This document shows positions 20,067 through 28,399 of a stretch of DNA of 64,000 nucleotides, one piece after another; within the stretch, counting starts at the first letter, position 1, and each line of letters opens with the position of its first letter. Below the pieces are notes generated by a model that was given only the letters and a program-made list of their open reading frames with translations, was not told where the DNA came from and did not search any database. The stretch covers positions 310,001 to 374,000 of the forward strand of contig CP051228.1 of NCBI GenBank assembly GCA_017792345.1, read 5' to 3'. The translations under genes were made by a program, and so were the position numbers. Origin of the DNA: Mesoflavibacter sp. GTDB lineage: Bacteria; Pseudomonadota; Alphaproteobacteria; UBA8366; Aestuariispiraceae.

Positions 20067-20095
20067 TTGCACAGCGCACCTCGTGCGCCTATGTA
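20067..20095 (+). promoter_or_regulatory. Promoter of the 79-residue gene with embedded operator
   Basis: TTGCAC (20067-20072) and TATGTA (20090-20095) are separated by 17 bases that contain operator O2. Transcription would start near 20102, just before operator O3. Confidence 0.6.
20074..20088. promoter_or_regulatory. Operator O2 (GCGCAC-CTC-GTGCGC)
   Basis: A perfect 6+6 inverted repeat in the spacer of the rightward promoter, 31 bases from O1 and 32 from O3, about three helical turns, so all three lie on one face of the DNA. Confidence 0.8.
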
Positions 20096-20105
20096 GATAA
20101 CAGAG

Positions 20106-20120
20106 GCGCACGAGGTGCGC
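20106..20120. promoter_or_regulatory. Operator O3 (GCGCAC-GAG-GTGCGC)
   Basis: The third copy of the palindrome lies at about +5 to +19 of the predicted rightward transcript. It could add roadblock-type repression or cooperative binding with O2. Confidence 0.8.
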
Positions 20121-20197
20121 AACCTTTGACGAATTGGTCGGGTCAAAGTTCGGGAATTCCTCCCGGCCCTGCCCGGCCCAGAAAGGAGGGTAGTGTT

Positions 20198-20437
20198 ATG
20201 GCCACTCTGTATGTTGGTGAAAAGCACGCCTATCGTGACGAAGTTTCCGCAGCCCGTGCCGAATCCGCTCATATCGCGGTTCATGGTGCACGCGCCTTCA
20301 CTGTCGACTGGGACGCGAAGCTGGTATTCCGCGTCGATTTCGACGGCACCGCGCACTACACGACGGACGAAATCGAAGTCCGTAAGCTGGTCGAAAAGCA
20401 CCCGGACTGCCACGTACATGTGAGCACGGTCGCCTGA
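20198..20437 (+). CDS. Small protein of unknown function (79 residues), XRE-controlled
   Basis: I do not recognise this protein. It begins MATLYVGEKHAYRDEVSAA and contains two beta-rich segments (FTVDWDAKLVFRVDFDGTAHYTT), an acidic/basic helix (EIEVRKLVEKHP) and a short His/Val-rich end. It has no signal peptide or membrane helix, so it is probably a small cytoplasmic alpha/beta protein. An AAAGGAGGG site (20182-20190) is a very strong ribosome-binding site, and a strong terminator follows the gene, suggesting high expression when derepressed. Three operators lie in the gap to the divergent XRE repressor gene. Confidence 0.75.
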   Translation: MATLYVGEKHAYRDEVSAARAESAHIAVHGARAFTVDWDAKLVFRVDFDGTAHYTTDEIEVRKLVEKHPDCHVHVSTVA

Positions 20438-20498
20438 TCGGCGCCTAACGTCGCAACTGCCAGCGCAACGGCGCGACCGACAGGGCCGCGCCAAAGAA

Positions 20499-20534
20499 CC
20501 GCCCCCTTTTCCGAAAGGGGGCGGCGCGCTTTTT
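20499..20534 (+). terminator. Rho-independent terminator of the 79-residue gene
   Basis: CCGCCCCCTTT (20499-20509) and AAAGGGGGCGG (20514-20524) form an 11-bp stem with a TCCG loop, followed after a short GC stretch by five T residues (20530-20534). Confidence 0.85.
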
Positions 20535-20597
20535 GGGGCAAGAATCGTCGTCCGCGCCAGCAAAGCCGGCGCGGATCAAGCCAAGGTCAGATTGGAA

Positions 20598-20915
20598 TTA
20601 GGCCAGCAGATTGACGGCGGAACCGCGCGGCGGCGGCGTGTTGCCGGCGCGTTCGATCGCGGCCCGTGCCGCGCCCTGCGCATCCTGCGGCAGATCCTGC
20701 CGGGGCTGGGCCGACCGGCCGGACTCTTCACCGTCCACCGGCGCGACAGCCGCGCGCGTCTGCGGTGCTTCCGCCTCGCCCTGACGCGAGACCTGCTGCG
20801 TCTCGGCAGCGCGATCACGCTGTTGCGCGGCGGCGGAATCCTGCGCCGGCTGGCGCTGAACGGAGGCGGTTTGCGCCGCCAGAAGGGTATTTGCTTCGGT
20901 GCCTGTAACGATCAT
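20598..20915 (-). CDS. Low-complexity hypothetical protein (105 residues)
   Basis: This protein is rich in Ala, Gln, Arg, Glu and Pro and probably disordered. It begins MIVTGTEANTLLAAQTASVQ and ends with a short hydrophobic SAVNLLA. It has no signal peptide, membrane segment or recognisable domain. The N-terminal pattern resembles the short disordered proteins sometimes found near motility genes, but no such neighbour is present. An ATG start at 20915 and codon use like the surrounding genes support it as coding, with moderate confidence. Confidence 0.55.
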   Translation of the reverse strand: MIVTGTEANTLLAAQTASVQRQPAQDSAAAQQRDRAAETQQVSRQGEAEAPQTRAAVAPVDGEESGRSAQPRQDLPQDAQGAARAAIERAGNTPPPRGSAVNLLA

Positions 20916-20983
20916 GGCGTTTCATCCCATTGCGGTGGACTTCTGTCCATGGGGCCATTTCTAACGCCGATAAATTAAGAAAT

Positions 20984-21001
20984 CCCTAAGACCAATTAGG
21001 G
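20984..21001 (-). terminator. Small hairpin at the end of the sugar dehydrogenase gene
   Basis: CCCTAA and TTAGGG form a 6-bp stem with a 6-base loop that includes the stop codon of the leftward gene. The minus-strand tail (ATTTCTTAATTT) is U-rich but interrupted, while the plus strand has six T residues directly after the stem. It may act weakly or in both directions. Confidence 0.4.
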
Positions 21002-22237
21002 TTTTTTCGTTATACGCCAGACCGTTCCGCCGACCTCGTCACCGACATAGATCGCACCGTCCGGTCCGACCGCCACGCCCACAGGCCGTCCCCACACTTT
21101 TGCCGAACCCGGCCGGGCGGGGTCCGGCACATCGATCCGGAACCCGGTGGCGAAGTTGATGTAGCGCCCGGTTGGCCGGCCATCCTCGAACTCGATGCGG
21201 ACCACCTTATAGCCGGTCGGCTCCGCCGCATTCCAACTGCCACGCAGCGTGACCAGCGCGTCGTCGCGCCATTCCTCCGGGACATCGGCCTGGGTCAGGA
21301 AGGTCAGTCCAATCGGCGCGCTGTGGGATTGGATCAGGACATCCGGCACGGCGGTCTTGGCCACAAGGTCCGGCTGGCGATCACCATAGCCTGGCTGCGG
21401 ATTGGGCCCGATATAGGCATAGGGCCAGCCATAGAATGTGTCCGGCAGCACCTCGGTAAAATAGTCCGGGACCAGCCCATCCCCCAGACCGTCGCGTTCA
21501 TTGACGACGACAAAGACACGCCCATCGTCCGGCCGTACCGCGATGCCAACCGGGTTTCTTAGGCCCGCAGCATAAGTATGGGATTTGTCGATCGTGCCGT
21601 CATCGTCGACCTCAAAGCGCTGAATGCTGGCGCGCGGCAGGTCTTCCTCTGCGATGTTGCCGCGCGATCCGATTGCGGCATAGAGCTGTTTGCCGTTGGG
21701 GGAAAAGGCGATGTTGCGCGTCCAATGGCCGCCGGTCGATCCGAAGACCCCGTCCCGGCTCATCGCCTCGACCGTATCCGCCGGACCGCCGCCGGGCCGC
21801 CAAGGCACGCGATAGAGCCGATTCACATCTGCGATCCACAGAAAGCCGCCGTGAAGCGCCATGCCGTGCGGACGATTGAGTCCCTTTACGACATCGACGA
21901 TCTCGTCCGCGCGGCCATTTCCATCCTCGTCGGGAAGGACGCTGATCGCACCCGCGCTGCTGCGCGCAACGATCACCAGTCCGGCGGAATCGACCAGCAT
22001 CTTGCGTGGTCCGCCGACTTGTTGCGCGAACAACCGGATTTCGAAACCTTCCGGCACATCCGGTTCCCGCCCGCCCCGCGGGACGGTGTCGGAACTGTTG
22101 GAGACGGATTCGGTGGCGTAGGGCGCCGGCATGTCGCCCGGTGTCAGATGAAAAACCTGACCAGGCCTGTCCTGCGCCAGGGCCGGTGCCGCCACCGCCA
22201 GAACAATGCCGAAAGCCGCTGCCGCGCGCATTTTCAT
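20996..22237 (-). CDS. PQQ-type soluble sugar/sorbosone dehydrogenase, periplasmic
   Basis: A signal peptide (about residues 1-22, ending in APALA) directs this 413-residue protein to the periplasm. The rest is a six-bladed beta-propeller of the soluble aldose/L-sorbosone dehydrogenase type, with repeated DxDGNGxxDE, NRPHGMA and GLRNPVGIAV segments, the last typical of PQQ-dependent glucose/sorbosone dehydrogenases. It would oxidise a sugar or alcohol in the periplasm; the substrate and whether PQQ is actually bound are unknown. The ATG at 22237 follows GGAAGGATCGGGG; an in-frame upstream start at 22255 would spoil the signal peptide. Confidence 0.82.
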   Translation of the reverse strand: MKMRAAAAFGIVLAVAAPALAQDRPGQVFHLTPGDMPAPYATESVSNSSDTVPRGGREPDVPEGFEIRLFAQQVGGPRKMLVDSAGLVIVARSSAGAISVLPDEDGNGRADEIVDVVKGLNRPHGMALHGGFLWIADVNRLYRVPWRPGGGPADTVEAMSRDGVFGSTGGHWTRNIAFSPNGKQLYAAIGSRGNIAEEDLPRASIQRFEVDDDGTIDKSHTYAAGLRNPVGIAVRPDDGRVFVVVNERDGLGDGLVPDYFTEVLPDTFYGWPYAYIGPNPQPGYGDRQPDLVAKTAVPDVLIQSHSAPIGLTFLTQADVPEEWRDDALVTLRGSWNAAEPTGYKVVRIEFEDGRPTGRYINFATGFRIDVPDPARPGSAKVWGRPVGVAVGPDGAIYVGDEVGGTVWRITKKP

Positions 22238-22313
22238 CCCCGATCCTTCCGTCAAACATTGCCGGTAGGACTATAGGTAGGACGCGCGGGCCGGATTGCG
22301 ACCGTTTCCGAAA

Positions 22314-23501
22314 TCAGGCGCTGAGGGCCGCCACGCCGGGCAATTCGCGCCCTTCCATCCATTCCAGGAACGCGCCGCCTGCGGTCGAGACATAGGTGAA
22401 CTGCTCCGATACGCCCGCCGCGGCCAGGGCCGCAACCGTATCACCGCCGCCCGCAACGGAGGTCAGCGACCCCGCCTGGGTCAGCGCCGCCGCCTTCTTG
22501 GCCAGCGCCACCGTACCGGCGTCGAAAGGCGGGATCTCGAACGCGCCCATCGGACCGTTCCAGATCAAGGTGCGGCAGCTTTCCAGTTCCGCCGACAGGG
22601 CTTCGGCGGTCTGCGGGCCGATATCCAAGATCATCTTGTCGGCCTGGACCGCGTCCAGAGGTACGGAATCGCTCGGCGCACCCGCCGCAAACTCGGCCGC
22701 TACGGTCACGTCGCTGGGCAGGCCGATACGGCAGCCGGCGGCGTCGGCGCGGGCCAGGATCTGTCGCGCGGTATCCGCCAGATCCTTCTCGCACAGGCTC
22801 TTGCCGACATCCTTGCCCATGGCATGCAGGAAGGTATTCGCCATCCCGCCACCAATAATCAACAGATCGACCTTGTCGACCAGATGGTTCAGCACATCCA
22901 GCTTGGTGGAAACCTTGGCGCCCCCGACAACGGCGGCGACCGGACGGCGGGGTTCGCCCAGCGCCGCGTCCAGCGCTTCCAACTCGGCCTGCATATTGCG
23001 GCCTGCCAGGGCAGGCAGGCATTGGGCGATGGCATGGGTCGACGCATGGGCCCGGTGCGCGGCAGAGAACGCATCATTGACGTAAACGTCGCCCAACGCG
23101 GCCAGGGCTTTCGCGAAATCAGGGTCGTTACCTTCCTCCTCGGCGTGGAAGCGCAGGTTCTCCAGGACGACGATCCCGTCCATCGGCGCGGCGTCGATGG
23201 CGGCCTTGGCGGCATCCCCGACGCATTCCTCGGCGAAGGTCACCGGGCGGCCCAACACCGCCTCGACGGCCTTGGCGACCGGGGCCAGCGACATATCGGC
23301 GACGCGTTTGCCCTTCGGCCGGCCGAAATGGGACAACAGCACGACCTTCGCCCCGGCACCGATCAACGCATCGACCGTCGGACGCAGTCTTTCGATCCGG
23401 GTCGCGTCGCTGACGGCGCCGTCGCGCATCGGGACGTTCAAGTCGGCGCGCACCAGCGCCGTCTTACCGGAGAGATCGAAGTCGTCGAGGGTCTTGAACA
23501 T
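22314..23501 (-). CDS. pgk: Phosphoglycerate kinase
   Basis: Phosphoglycerate kinase interconverts 1,3-bisphosphoglycerate and 3-phosphoglycerate in glycolysis and gluconeogenesis. The N-terminal signature VRADLNVPM is at about residues 17-25. The substrate-binding segments ([10 protein letters not shown]) and the C-terminal nucleotide site with GGGDT are present. The length of 395 residues is normal. The ATG at 23501 is chosen because an upstream extension (to 23624) is low complexity and unlike the family. Glyceraldehyde-phosphate dehydrogenase and aldolase genes are not adjacent. Confidence 0.96.
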   Translation of the reverse strand: MFKTLDDFDLSGKTALVRADLNVPMRDGAVSDATRIERLRPTVDALIGAGAKVVLLSHFGRPKGKRVADMSLAPVAKAVEAVLGRPVTFAEECVGDAAKAAIDAAPMDGIVVLENLRFHAEEEGNDPDFAKALAALGDVYVNDAFSAAHRAHASTHAIAQCLPALAGRNMQAELEALDAALGEPRRPVAAVVGGAKVSTKLDVLNHLVDKVDLLIIGGGMANTFLHAMGKDVGKSLCEKDLADTARQILARADAAGCRIGLPSDVTVAAEFAAGAPSDSVPLDAVQADKMILDIGPQTAEALSAELESCRTLIWNGPMGAFEIPPFDAGTVALAKKAAALTQAGSLTSVAGGGDTVAALAAAGVSEQFTYVSTAGGAFLEWMEGRELPGVAALSA

Positions 23502-23683
23502 GAGAGGCCGCCCATTTCCGTTTGAAGGTTGAGACGGCTTCCCTCTACCGGATACGCCCGCGCCTGGAAAGCCCGTACCGCCCTTTGTTCCCGTCTTCCC
23601 TTTGATCCCGTTTGAAGCAATCAAGGGGCTGGTCCTGCAGCGACCGGATCACCATGTCCTTATCAGGACGAAAGGAGGCGGCG

Positions 23684-24721
23684 ATGTCCCTACTGGGTCG
23701 CGCCCTGTTCACCGCCGGTCAGGCGTCCCGGGCGCTATGGTTCGGGGCACAGTATTCCCTTGCCCAGCGCCTGGCACCGCCGCTGGACGGACCGGTGCCG
23801 CCCCCCGGCAGCATTCCGGGTTGGCCGGTAATCCTGAAGGATCTGCGTGCCCTGCAGCAACGGGACTGGTCCAATGTGGAGGCCGGCTATTATCCGCCCC
23901 CGGCCGACAGGTTCGCGCCGCCCGGCAAGATGCTGCGCAACGCCGCGCGGTTTCTGCGCGATGTTCCGGCGGTCAACTTGCGCCGACGCCTGAAAGAAAA
24001 CAGCGAGACGTACAGCGACGCGTACAAGGGCAAGCGGCCGCGCTATTACCTGCAGAATTTTCATTACCAGTCCGGCGGCTGGCTGACAGACGACAGTGCC
24101 GCGCTTTATGACCATCAGGTCGAGGTTCTGTTTACCGGAGGCGCCGACGCGATGCGCCGTCAGGGCCTGGTACCGATCGGTGACTGGATTCGCACTAATG
24201 GGGCGGAGGGAAAGCGGCTGTTGGATGTCGCCTGCGGCACGGCGCGGTTCCTGTTCGACGCCAAGCGTGCCCATCCGGACTTACAGATGGCAGGCGTCGA
24301 TTTGAGCGAAGCCTATCTCGCCCGCGCGCGGCACAATCTGAAGCGATGGCCGGGCTCATTTACGCCGGTCCTGGCGAAGGCGGAGGCTCTGCCTTTCCCA
24401 GACGACGATGGGGCTGACCTGATAACCTGCATTTTCCTGTTCCACGAACTGCCCCAGAAAATCCGGCGCGAGGTGCTGGGCGAAATCGCGCGTGTCTTGC
24501 GGCCGGGCGGGCGTGCGGTGATGGTGGATTCGATCCAGCTTGGCGACCATCCGCCCTATGACCGGCTGCTCGACCGGTTCCCCCTGGCCTTTCACGAGCC
24601 CTATTACGCCGACTATATCCGCGACGATCTGGAGGCGGCGGCGGCGGAGGCAGGGCTGACCCATGTTTCGACGCGCCGGGCGTTCTTCGCGCGGGTCATG
24701 TCTTTCGATAAGCCGCTCTAG
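23684..24721 (+). CDS. Class I SAM-dependent methyltransferase
   Basis: This 345-residue protein has a SAM-binding core in its C-terminal half, with motif I LLDVACGTARFLFDA at about residues 180-195 and later motifs VDLSEAYLARA and GGRAVMVDS. The N-terminal 150 residues are a basic extension without a recognised domain. The ATG at 23684 has AAAGGAGG six bases upstream, so the longer reading frame is rejected. The substrate is unknown. It is convergent with the DCC-family gene, overlapping it by four bases. Confidence 0.85.
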   Translation: MSLLGRALFTAGQASRALWFGAQYSLAQRLAPPLDGPVPPPGSIPGWPVILKDLRALQQRDWSNVEAGYYPPPADRFAPPGKMLRNAARFLRDVPAVNLRRRLKENSETYSDAYKGKRPRYYLQNFHYQSGGWLTDDSAALYDHQVEVLFTGGADAMRRQGLVPIGDWIRTNGAEGKRLLDVACGTARFLFDAKRAHPDLQMAGVDLSEAYLARARHNLKRWPGSFTPVLAKAEALPFPDDDGADLITCIFLFHELPQKIRREVLGEIARVLRPGGRAVMVDSIQLGDHPPYDRLLDRFPLAFHEPYYADYIRDDLEAAAAEAGLTHVSTRRAFFARVMSFDKPL

Positions 24722-25119
24722 CGACCCCGGCTTCGGTTCCAGGCATAGAGTGCCGGCGCAAGCAGGCGATCGTAAAGGAAAGTCGCGGCGTGATAGACAC
24801 CGGGACAGGCAACGATCCGGGCCAGCCAGTTATAGCGCGGCATCTGGCGCCAGAGGACCAGGAACGCATCGACGCCACGATGCACCCCGCCGTCGGAATC
24901 CAGGACCGTCATGCGGCGCTTCACATCCTCCCGGTCCAATCCGAGTTCCGCAAGAAAGGGCGCGTCGATGCCGTTTGAGATATCCGCCCATCCGATCGCC
25001 ACAGCCTCGCGGGCGCAGTATCCCTGATAGTGGGAAATCTCGGCACTGCAGACCGGGCAGGCCCCGTGATACAGGGCCGTTACGGATCCCGTCATCTGTT
25101 CCGTTGATCCGTCCTGCAT
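24718..25119 (-). CDS. DCC-family thiol-disulfide oxidoreductase-like protein (DUF393)
   Basis: This 133-residue protein has the DUF393 fold with a CPVC motif at residues 21-24 (HGACPVCSAEI). The family is named for the D-x-x-C-x-x-C pattern and is thought to be thioredoxin-like, but its reaction is unknown. The remaining conserved W-A-D and D-x-x-G-x-V-x-x-G-x-D-A segments are present. A shorter start at 25095 is possible. The gene is downstream of the PBP-MscS fusion gene on the same strand (36 bases). Confidence 0.85.
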   Translation of the reverse strand: MQDGSTEQMTGSVTALYHGACPVCSAEISHYQGYCAREAVAIGWADISNGIDAPFLAELGLDREDVKRRMTVLDSDGGVHRGVDAFLVLWRQMPRYNWLARIVACPGVYHAATFLYDRLLAPALYAWNRSRGR

Positions 25120-25155
25120 GACCCTTTCACCCCGTCGATTCCGGGATACGCGGCG

Positions 25156-28100
25156 TTACTCCGCCGCGCCTCCCGCCGGGATCGCCTTGCCGGCAACCGG
25201 TTTCGGCACGGATTTCCGTTTGCGGACCATGTCGATTTCCATCGGCGCCGGTCCCTGCTCGACACCGTCGTCACCGAATTGTTCGAATACTTCGATATAG
25301 ACCGTATCCCGGACGATTTCGAAATCGAAGTATTCGTCGATCCAGAAGTCGACACGGTAGCGGTGGAACAGGCCCAGTTCGAACACCTTCACGCCGTCAT
25401 AGCGCCAGGTGTAGTCGTCCAGGGCGTCGTCACGCCCCAACACTTCGACCAGACGCGCGCGGATTCGGGCTTCCGCCTTGCGGATCGATTCTTCGATGAA
25501 GCGGGGTTGATAACGTTCCGGCACAAAGAATTCGGCACTGAACCGGACCATCTCGCCGGTGGAGAAATTCTGGATCAGCGATTCCGAGACCTGCCCGTTC
25601 GGGATGCTGACATGATAGCCGTCGCGGGTCATCAGGCGCATGGTGCGCCAGGTGATATCGGTGACTTGGCCGATCATCTCATCGACCATGACCCAGTCCC
25701 CGACCTTGAACGGCCGTTCGATGTTCAGGACGATGCCGGAGAAGATGTTGGCGATGTTCGCCTGGATCGCCAGACCGATGATCATGGCTAACAAGCCGGA
25801 GGTCGCCAGAAGGCTGGTCAGTTTCTGGTCGAAGACGAAGGCCACGACCCCGAACACCGCCAGCAAGTACACGCTGCCCGACGCGAACAGGCGTACGACA
25901 TTGGGAATCCGCCGTCCGGAGCGTTCCTCGATCGGGACCCACAGGAACCGTTCCAGCGAGATCACCAACAGGCGGGCCGGGATCATCCACCACAGCGTAT
26001 CGAAGATCAGAACAAGCGTATCGGTAACCGCGTCCGGCAGGTTCTGGGCGGAATAGTCCAGAACCAGAGTGCCCAGCGATACCAGCAGGATCGGCCAACA
26101 GATCGCGCGGATACCCAAAGTCTGGAAACGCCAGAACTGCCCCCGGTCCTTGCGGTCCATGACGGCGGCAAAGAGCAAACCGACGACCCCGAAGATCAAC
26201 AGATAGACGAACCAGTTATAGGGAACCGCGTCGGCCGGATCGATCCCGGCCGGGCCCAGGATGACCCCCAGATCGATGCGGGTGAATTCCGGCGCCTGCT
26301 TGCCGAACCCGATAAAGGCCGGATCGCCCTCCCCGGTGCCCTCATAGACCTCCTGCGAGATCCAGCTTCGCTCGACCGCCCAGCTCGGCAGCGCGGCGAA
26401 AACCCGGCGCTCCCGCAATCCGTCCAAGAGCGGATCGCCGCTCGGCCCGTCACCGACGATCGATGCCAGATCAATATCGCCCAGGCCGAGCGTTTCGAGC
26501 CAGCCTTCCGCTTCGGCCACCTCTGCTTCGGTCGCGGGGCCGGCCGCGGACGGGGCGTCATTGCGGGACTTCACCAGCCCCATGCCGAGTACGTCCGTCA
26601 CATACATCAGGTTATTGCGGCTGAGCAGCCTGTGATGAAAGCCAAGCCCCGTCAGCAGCGTCCCATAGGCGTGCTTGATGTCCGAGAATTCCAACTTGAA
26701 CGTGCCGGACACGCGGTAGGATTCGTATTTCAGATCGCCGTCGACACCGGTCTTGTCGGGCTCGCTCAACGTGATCGGTTCCACCGCGTTCAGGAACACG
26801 ACATCCTGCGGCTGGAAATCGCCGCGATAGCGGAACCAGATCAGGAAATCGATCTTGAACCGGTCCTCGAGGACGACCGTGTCCTCGCCCTGCTGTTCCA
26901 GCACCTTCTCGACATTCAGCAATTGGACGCCGGTATAGACGACATTGGTGCGGTACATGAACCGGTCGTTCACATAGAGGACCTTGCCCTGCTGGACCAG
27001 GTCCAGGAAGCCGGTCACGCCGCGTTCCAGGATCGGCTGAAGCTGCGTCAGTGCCGAGATCATGCTGGCGCCGTTATAAAGGCCGATCTGGACGCTGGTC
27101 GTGTTCGCACCATTCGGTCCGAAATAGCGTTCGCCGCCGACGACCCGTTTGGCGCGTTCCGGATGGTCATATCCGGTCAGATAATCGCGAATGGCCTTGC
27201 GCAGGACATCGACGCCGACCAATTGCGCTTCCTCGTCGTCGGCGGTCGATTTCCCGATATCGGCGATGATTCCGTCGATCGCCAGACGCGCCGCGTCATA
27301 GGAGAAGGCGGCGGTCCAATCCGGCGCGATGCCATATTCGCCGATATGGTCGGTGCGGAAATTCTGCGCGACCTCCGTTGCCGTATCGAACAGCAGCGGC
27401 GTCGTCACGAAGATCCCATTGGTGACGGAAGCCGCCGGTTCCCCGGCCGGCAGCACGGCCTGAACCTCCGACACGAAGGCGCCGGTCGCCATGTCGGACA
27501 GCCCGACGATCCCGTTGCGTACGCGCCCCTGGCGCAGGGCCGTCACGATGCGGGCAGCCTGTGGCGCGCCGCCCTGAACGAAGACATGGCCCGTCAGCTT
27601 CTTGTCGCGCATTTCCTGGGCAATTGCCTCGGCGCGGCGGGTCAGGCCGTCCAGATCCGACGGATCATAGGCCCAGAAGTTCAGAACCTTGGTGCCGAAC
27701 CGGCGATAGGTTTTGTCGAACGCGTCGGCCAACGCGCGGCCGCGCTCGGTATTGGCATGAATGATCGAAACGGTTTCCTGTCCGATCACGTTGCGCAGAT
27801 AGTTGGCCAGAAAGCGGGTTTGCTCCAGATCGTCATAGACCGTGCGGAACTGCCATTCCGGAACGGCGCCCTCCGCGCGGGCCGAAGCCGGGGCGGTGGT
27901 CAGAAGCGGGACGCCCGCCGCCTCATAGATCGGTGCGGCGGCCGCCGTCGCTTCCGGCGACCAATGGCCGATGACGGCGGTGATCCCGTCGGTCTCGCTG
28001 ATCGTCTTGGCGGCGGCGATGGCGCCGTCGGCGGTGTTCGAATCGTCGAACCTCTCGACCACCACCGCGCGGCCGCGAATCCCGCCGCTGCCATTGGCCT

Positions 28101-28341
28101 GTTCAGCCGCCAGCTGCGCGCCGCGCAGCAGGGCCGCCCCCGTCTCGGCATCGGCGCCTTCCAGCGGGCCGACCACGGCGATCCGGACCGGATTGGAATA
28201 GTTGAGATCAAGGACCGTGACGCGGGTCAAAAGCGAGAATATGGCCGACGTTCCCGCCATCATCAGCAGGATGACTATGAACATATTCCGCTTGGTCATC
28301 GGCCAGTTGCCGAAAACCGTACGCCATATTCTTTGAAACAC
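25156..28341 (-). CDS. Fusion of a type-I periplasmic binding protein and an MscS mechanosensitive channel
   Basis: This 1061-residue protein joins two functions. After a single N-terminal membrane helix (about residues 20-40), residues 50-420 form a type-I periplasmic ligand-binding domain like those of branched-chain amino-acid transporters (RIAVVGPLEG, AGVPLLTTAPAS, GLSDMATGAFV). A long linker domain follows (about 420-700), then about four to five transmembrane helices (about 707-865). The MscS pore and beta domain carry the GLAIQANIANIFSGIVLNIE and FKVGDWVMV signatures. The start is GTG at 28341. It would be a ligand-modulated mechanosensitive channel facing the periplasm. It begins 58 bases after the stop of the giant surface protein, so co-transcription is possible. 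The last 50 residues are a charged tail. Confidence 0.88.
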   Translation of the reverse strand: MFQRIWRTVFGNWPMTKRNMFIVILLMMAGTSAIFSLLTRVTVLDLNYSNPVRIAVVGPLEGADAETGAALLRGAQLAAEQANGSGGIRGRAVVVERFDDSNTADGAIAAAKTISETDGITAVIGHWSPEATAAAAPIYEAAGVPLLTTAPASARAEGAVPEWQFRTVYDDLEQTRFLANYLRNVIGQETVSIIHANTERGRALADAFDKTYRRFGTKVLNFWAYDPSDLDGLTRRAEAIAQEMRDKKLTGHVFVQGGAPQAARIVTALRQGRVRNGIVGLSDMATGAFVSEVQAVLPAGEPAASVTNGIFVTTPLLFDTATEVAQNFRTDHIGEYGIAPDWTAAFSYDAARLAIDGIIADIGKSTADDEEAQLVGVDVLRKAIRDYLTGYDHPERAKRVVGGERYFGPNGANTTSVQIGLYNGASMISALTQLQPILERGVTGFLDLVQQGKVLYVNDRFMYRTNVVYTGVQLLNVEKVLEQQGEDTVVLEDRFKIDFLIWFRYRGDFQPQDVVFLNAVEPITLSEPDKTGVDGDLKYESYRVSGTFKLEFSDIKHAYGTLLTGLGFHHRLLSRNNLMYVTDVLGMGLVKSRNDAPSAAGPATEAEVAEAEGWLETLGLGDIDLASIVGDGPSGDPLLDGLRERRVFAALPSWAVERSWISQEVYEGTGEGDPAFIGFGKQAPEFTRIDLGVILGPAGIDPADAVPYNWFVYLLIFGVVGLLFAAVMDRKDRGQFWRFQTLGIRAICWPILLVSLGTLVLDYSAQNLPDAVTDTLVLIFDTLWWMIPARLLVISLERFLWVPIEERSGRRIPNVVRLFASGSVYLLAVFGVVAFVFDQKLTSLLATSGLLAMIIGLAIQANIANIFSGIVLNIERPFKVGDWVMVDEMIGQVTDITWRTMRLMTRDGYHVSIPNGQVSESLIQNFSTGEMVRFSAEFFVPERYQPRFIEESIRKAEARIRARLVEVLGRDDALDDYTWRYDGVKVFELGLFHRYRVDFWIDEYFDFEIVRDTVYIEVFEQFGDDGVEQGPAPMEIDMVRKRKSVPKPVAGKAIPAGGAAE

Positions 28342-28399
28342 GACCCGCCCCCAATTTTCTAGCCGCAGTCAGGGGCGCAGCGCAAAACGCGGAACGGCC

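Noticed and set aside
26632-28362. 576-residue open frame opposite the PBP-MscS gene
   Set aside because: Shadow of the real gene; no ribosome-binding site or recognisable domain.
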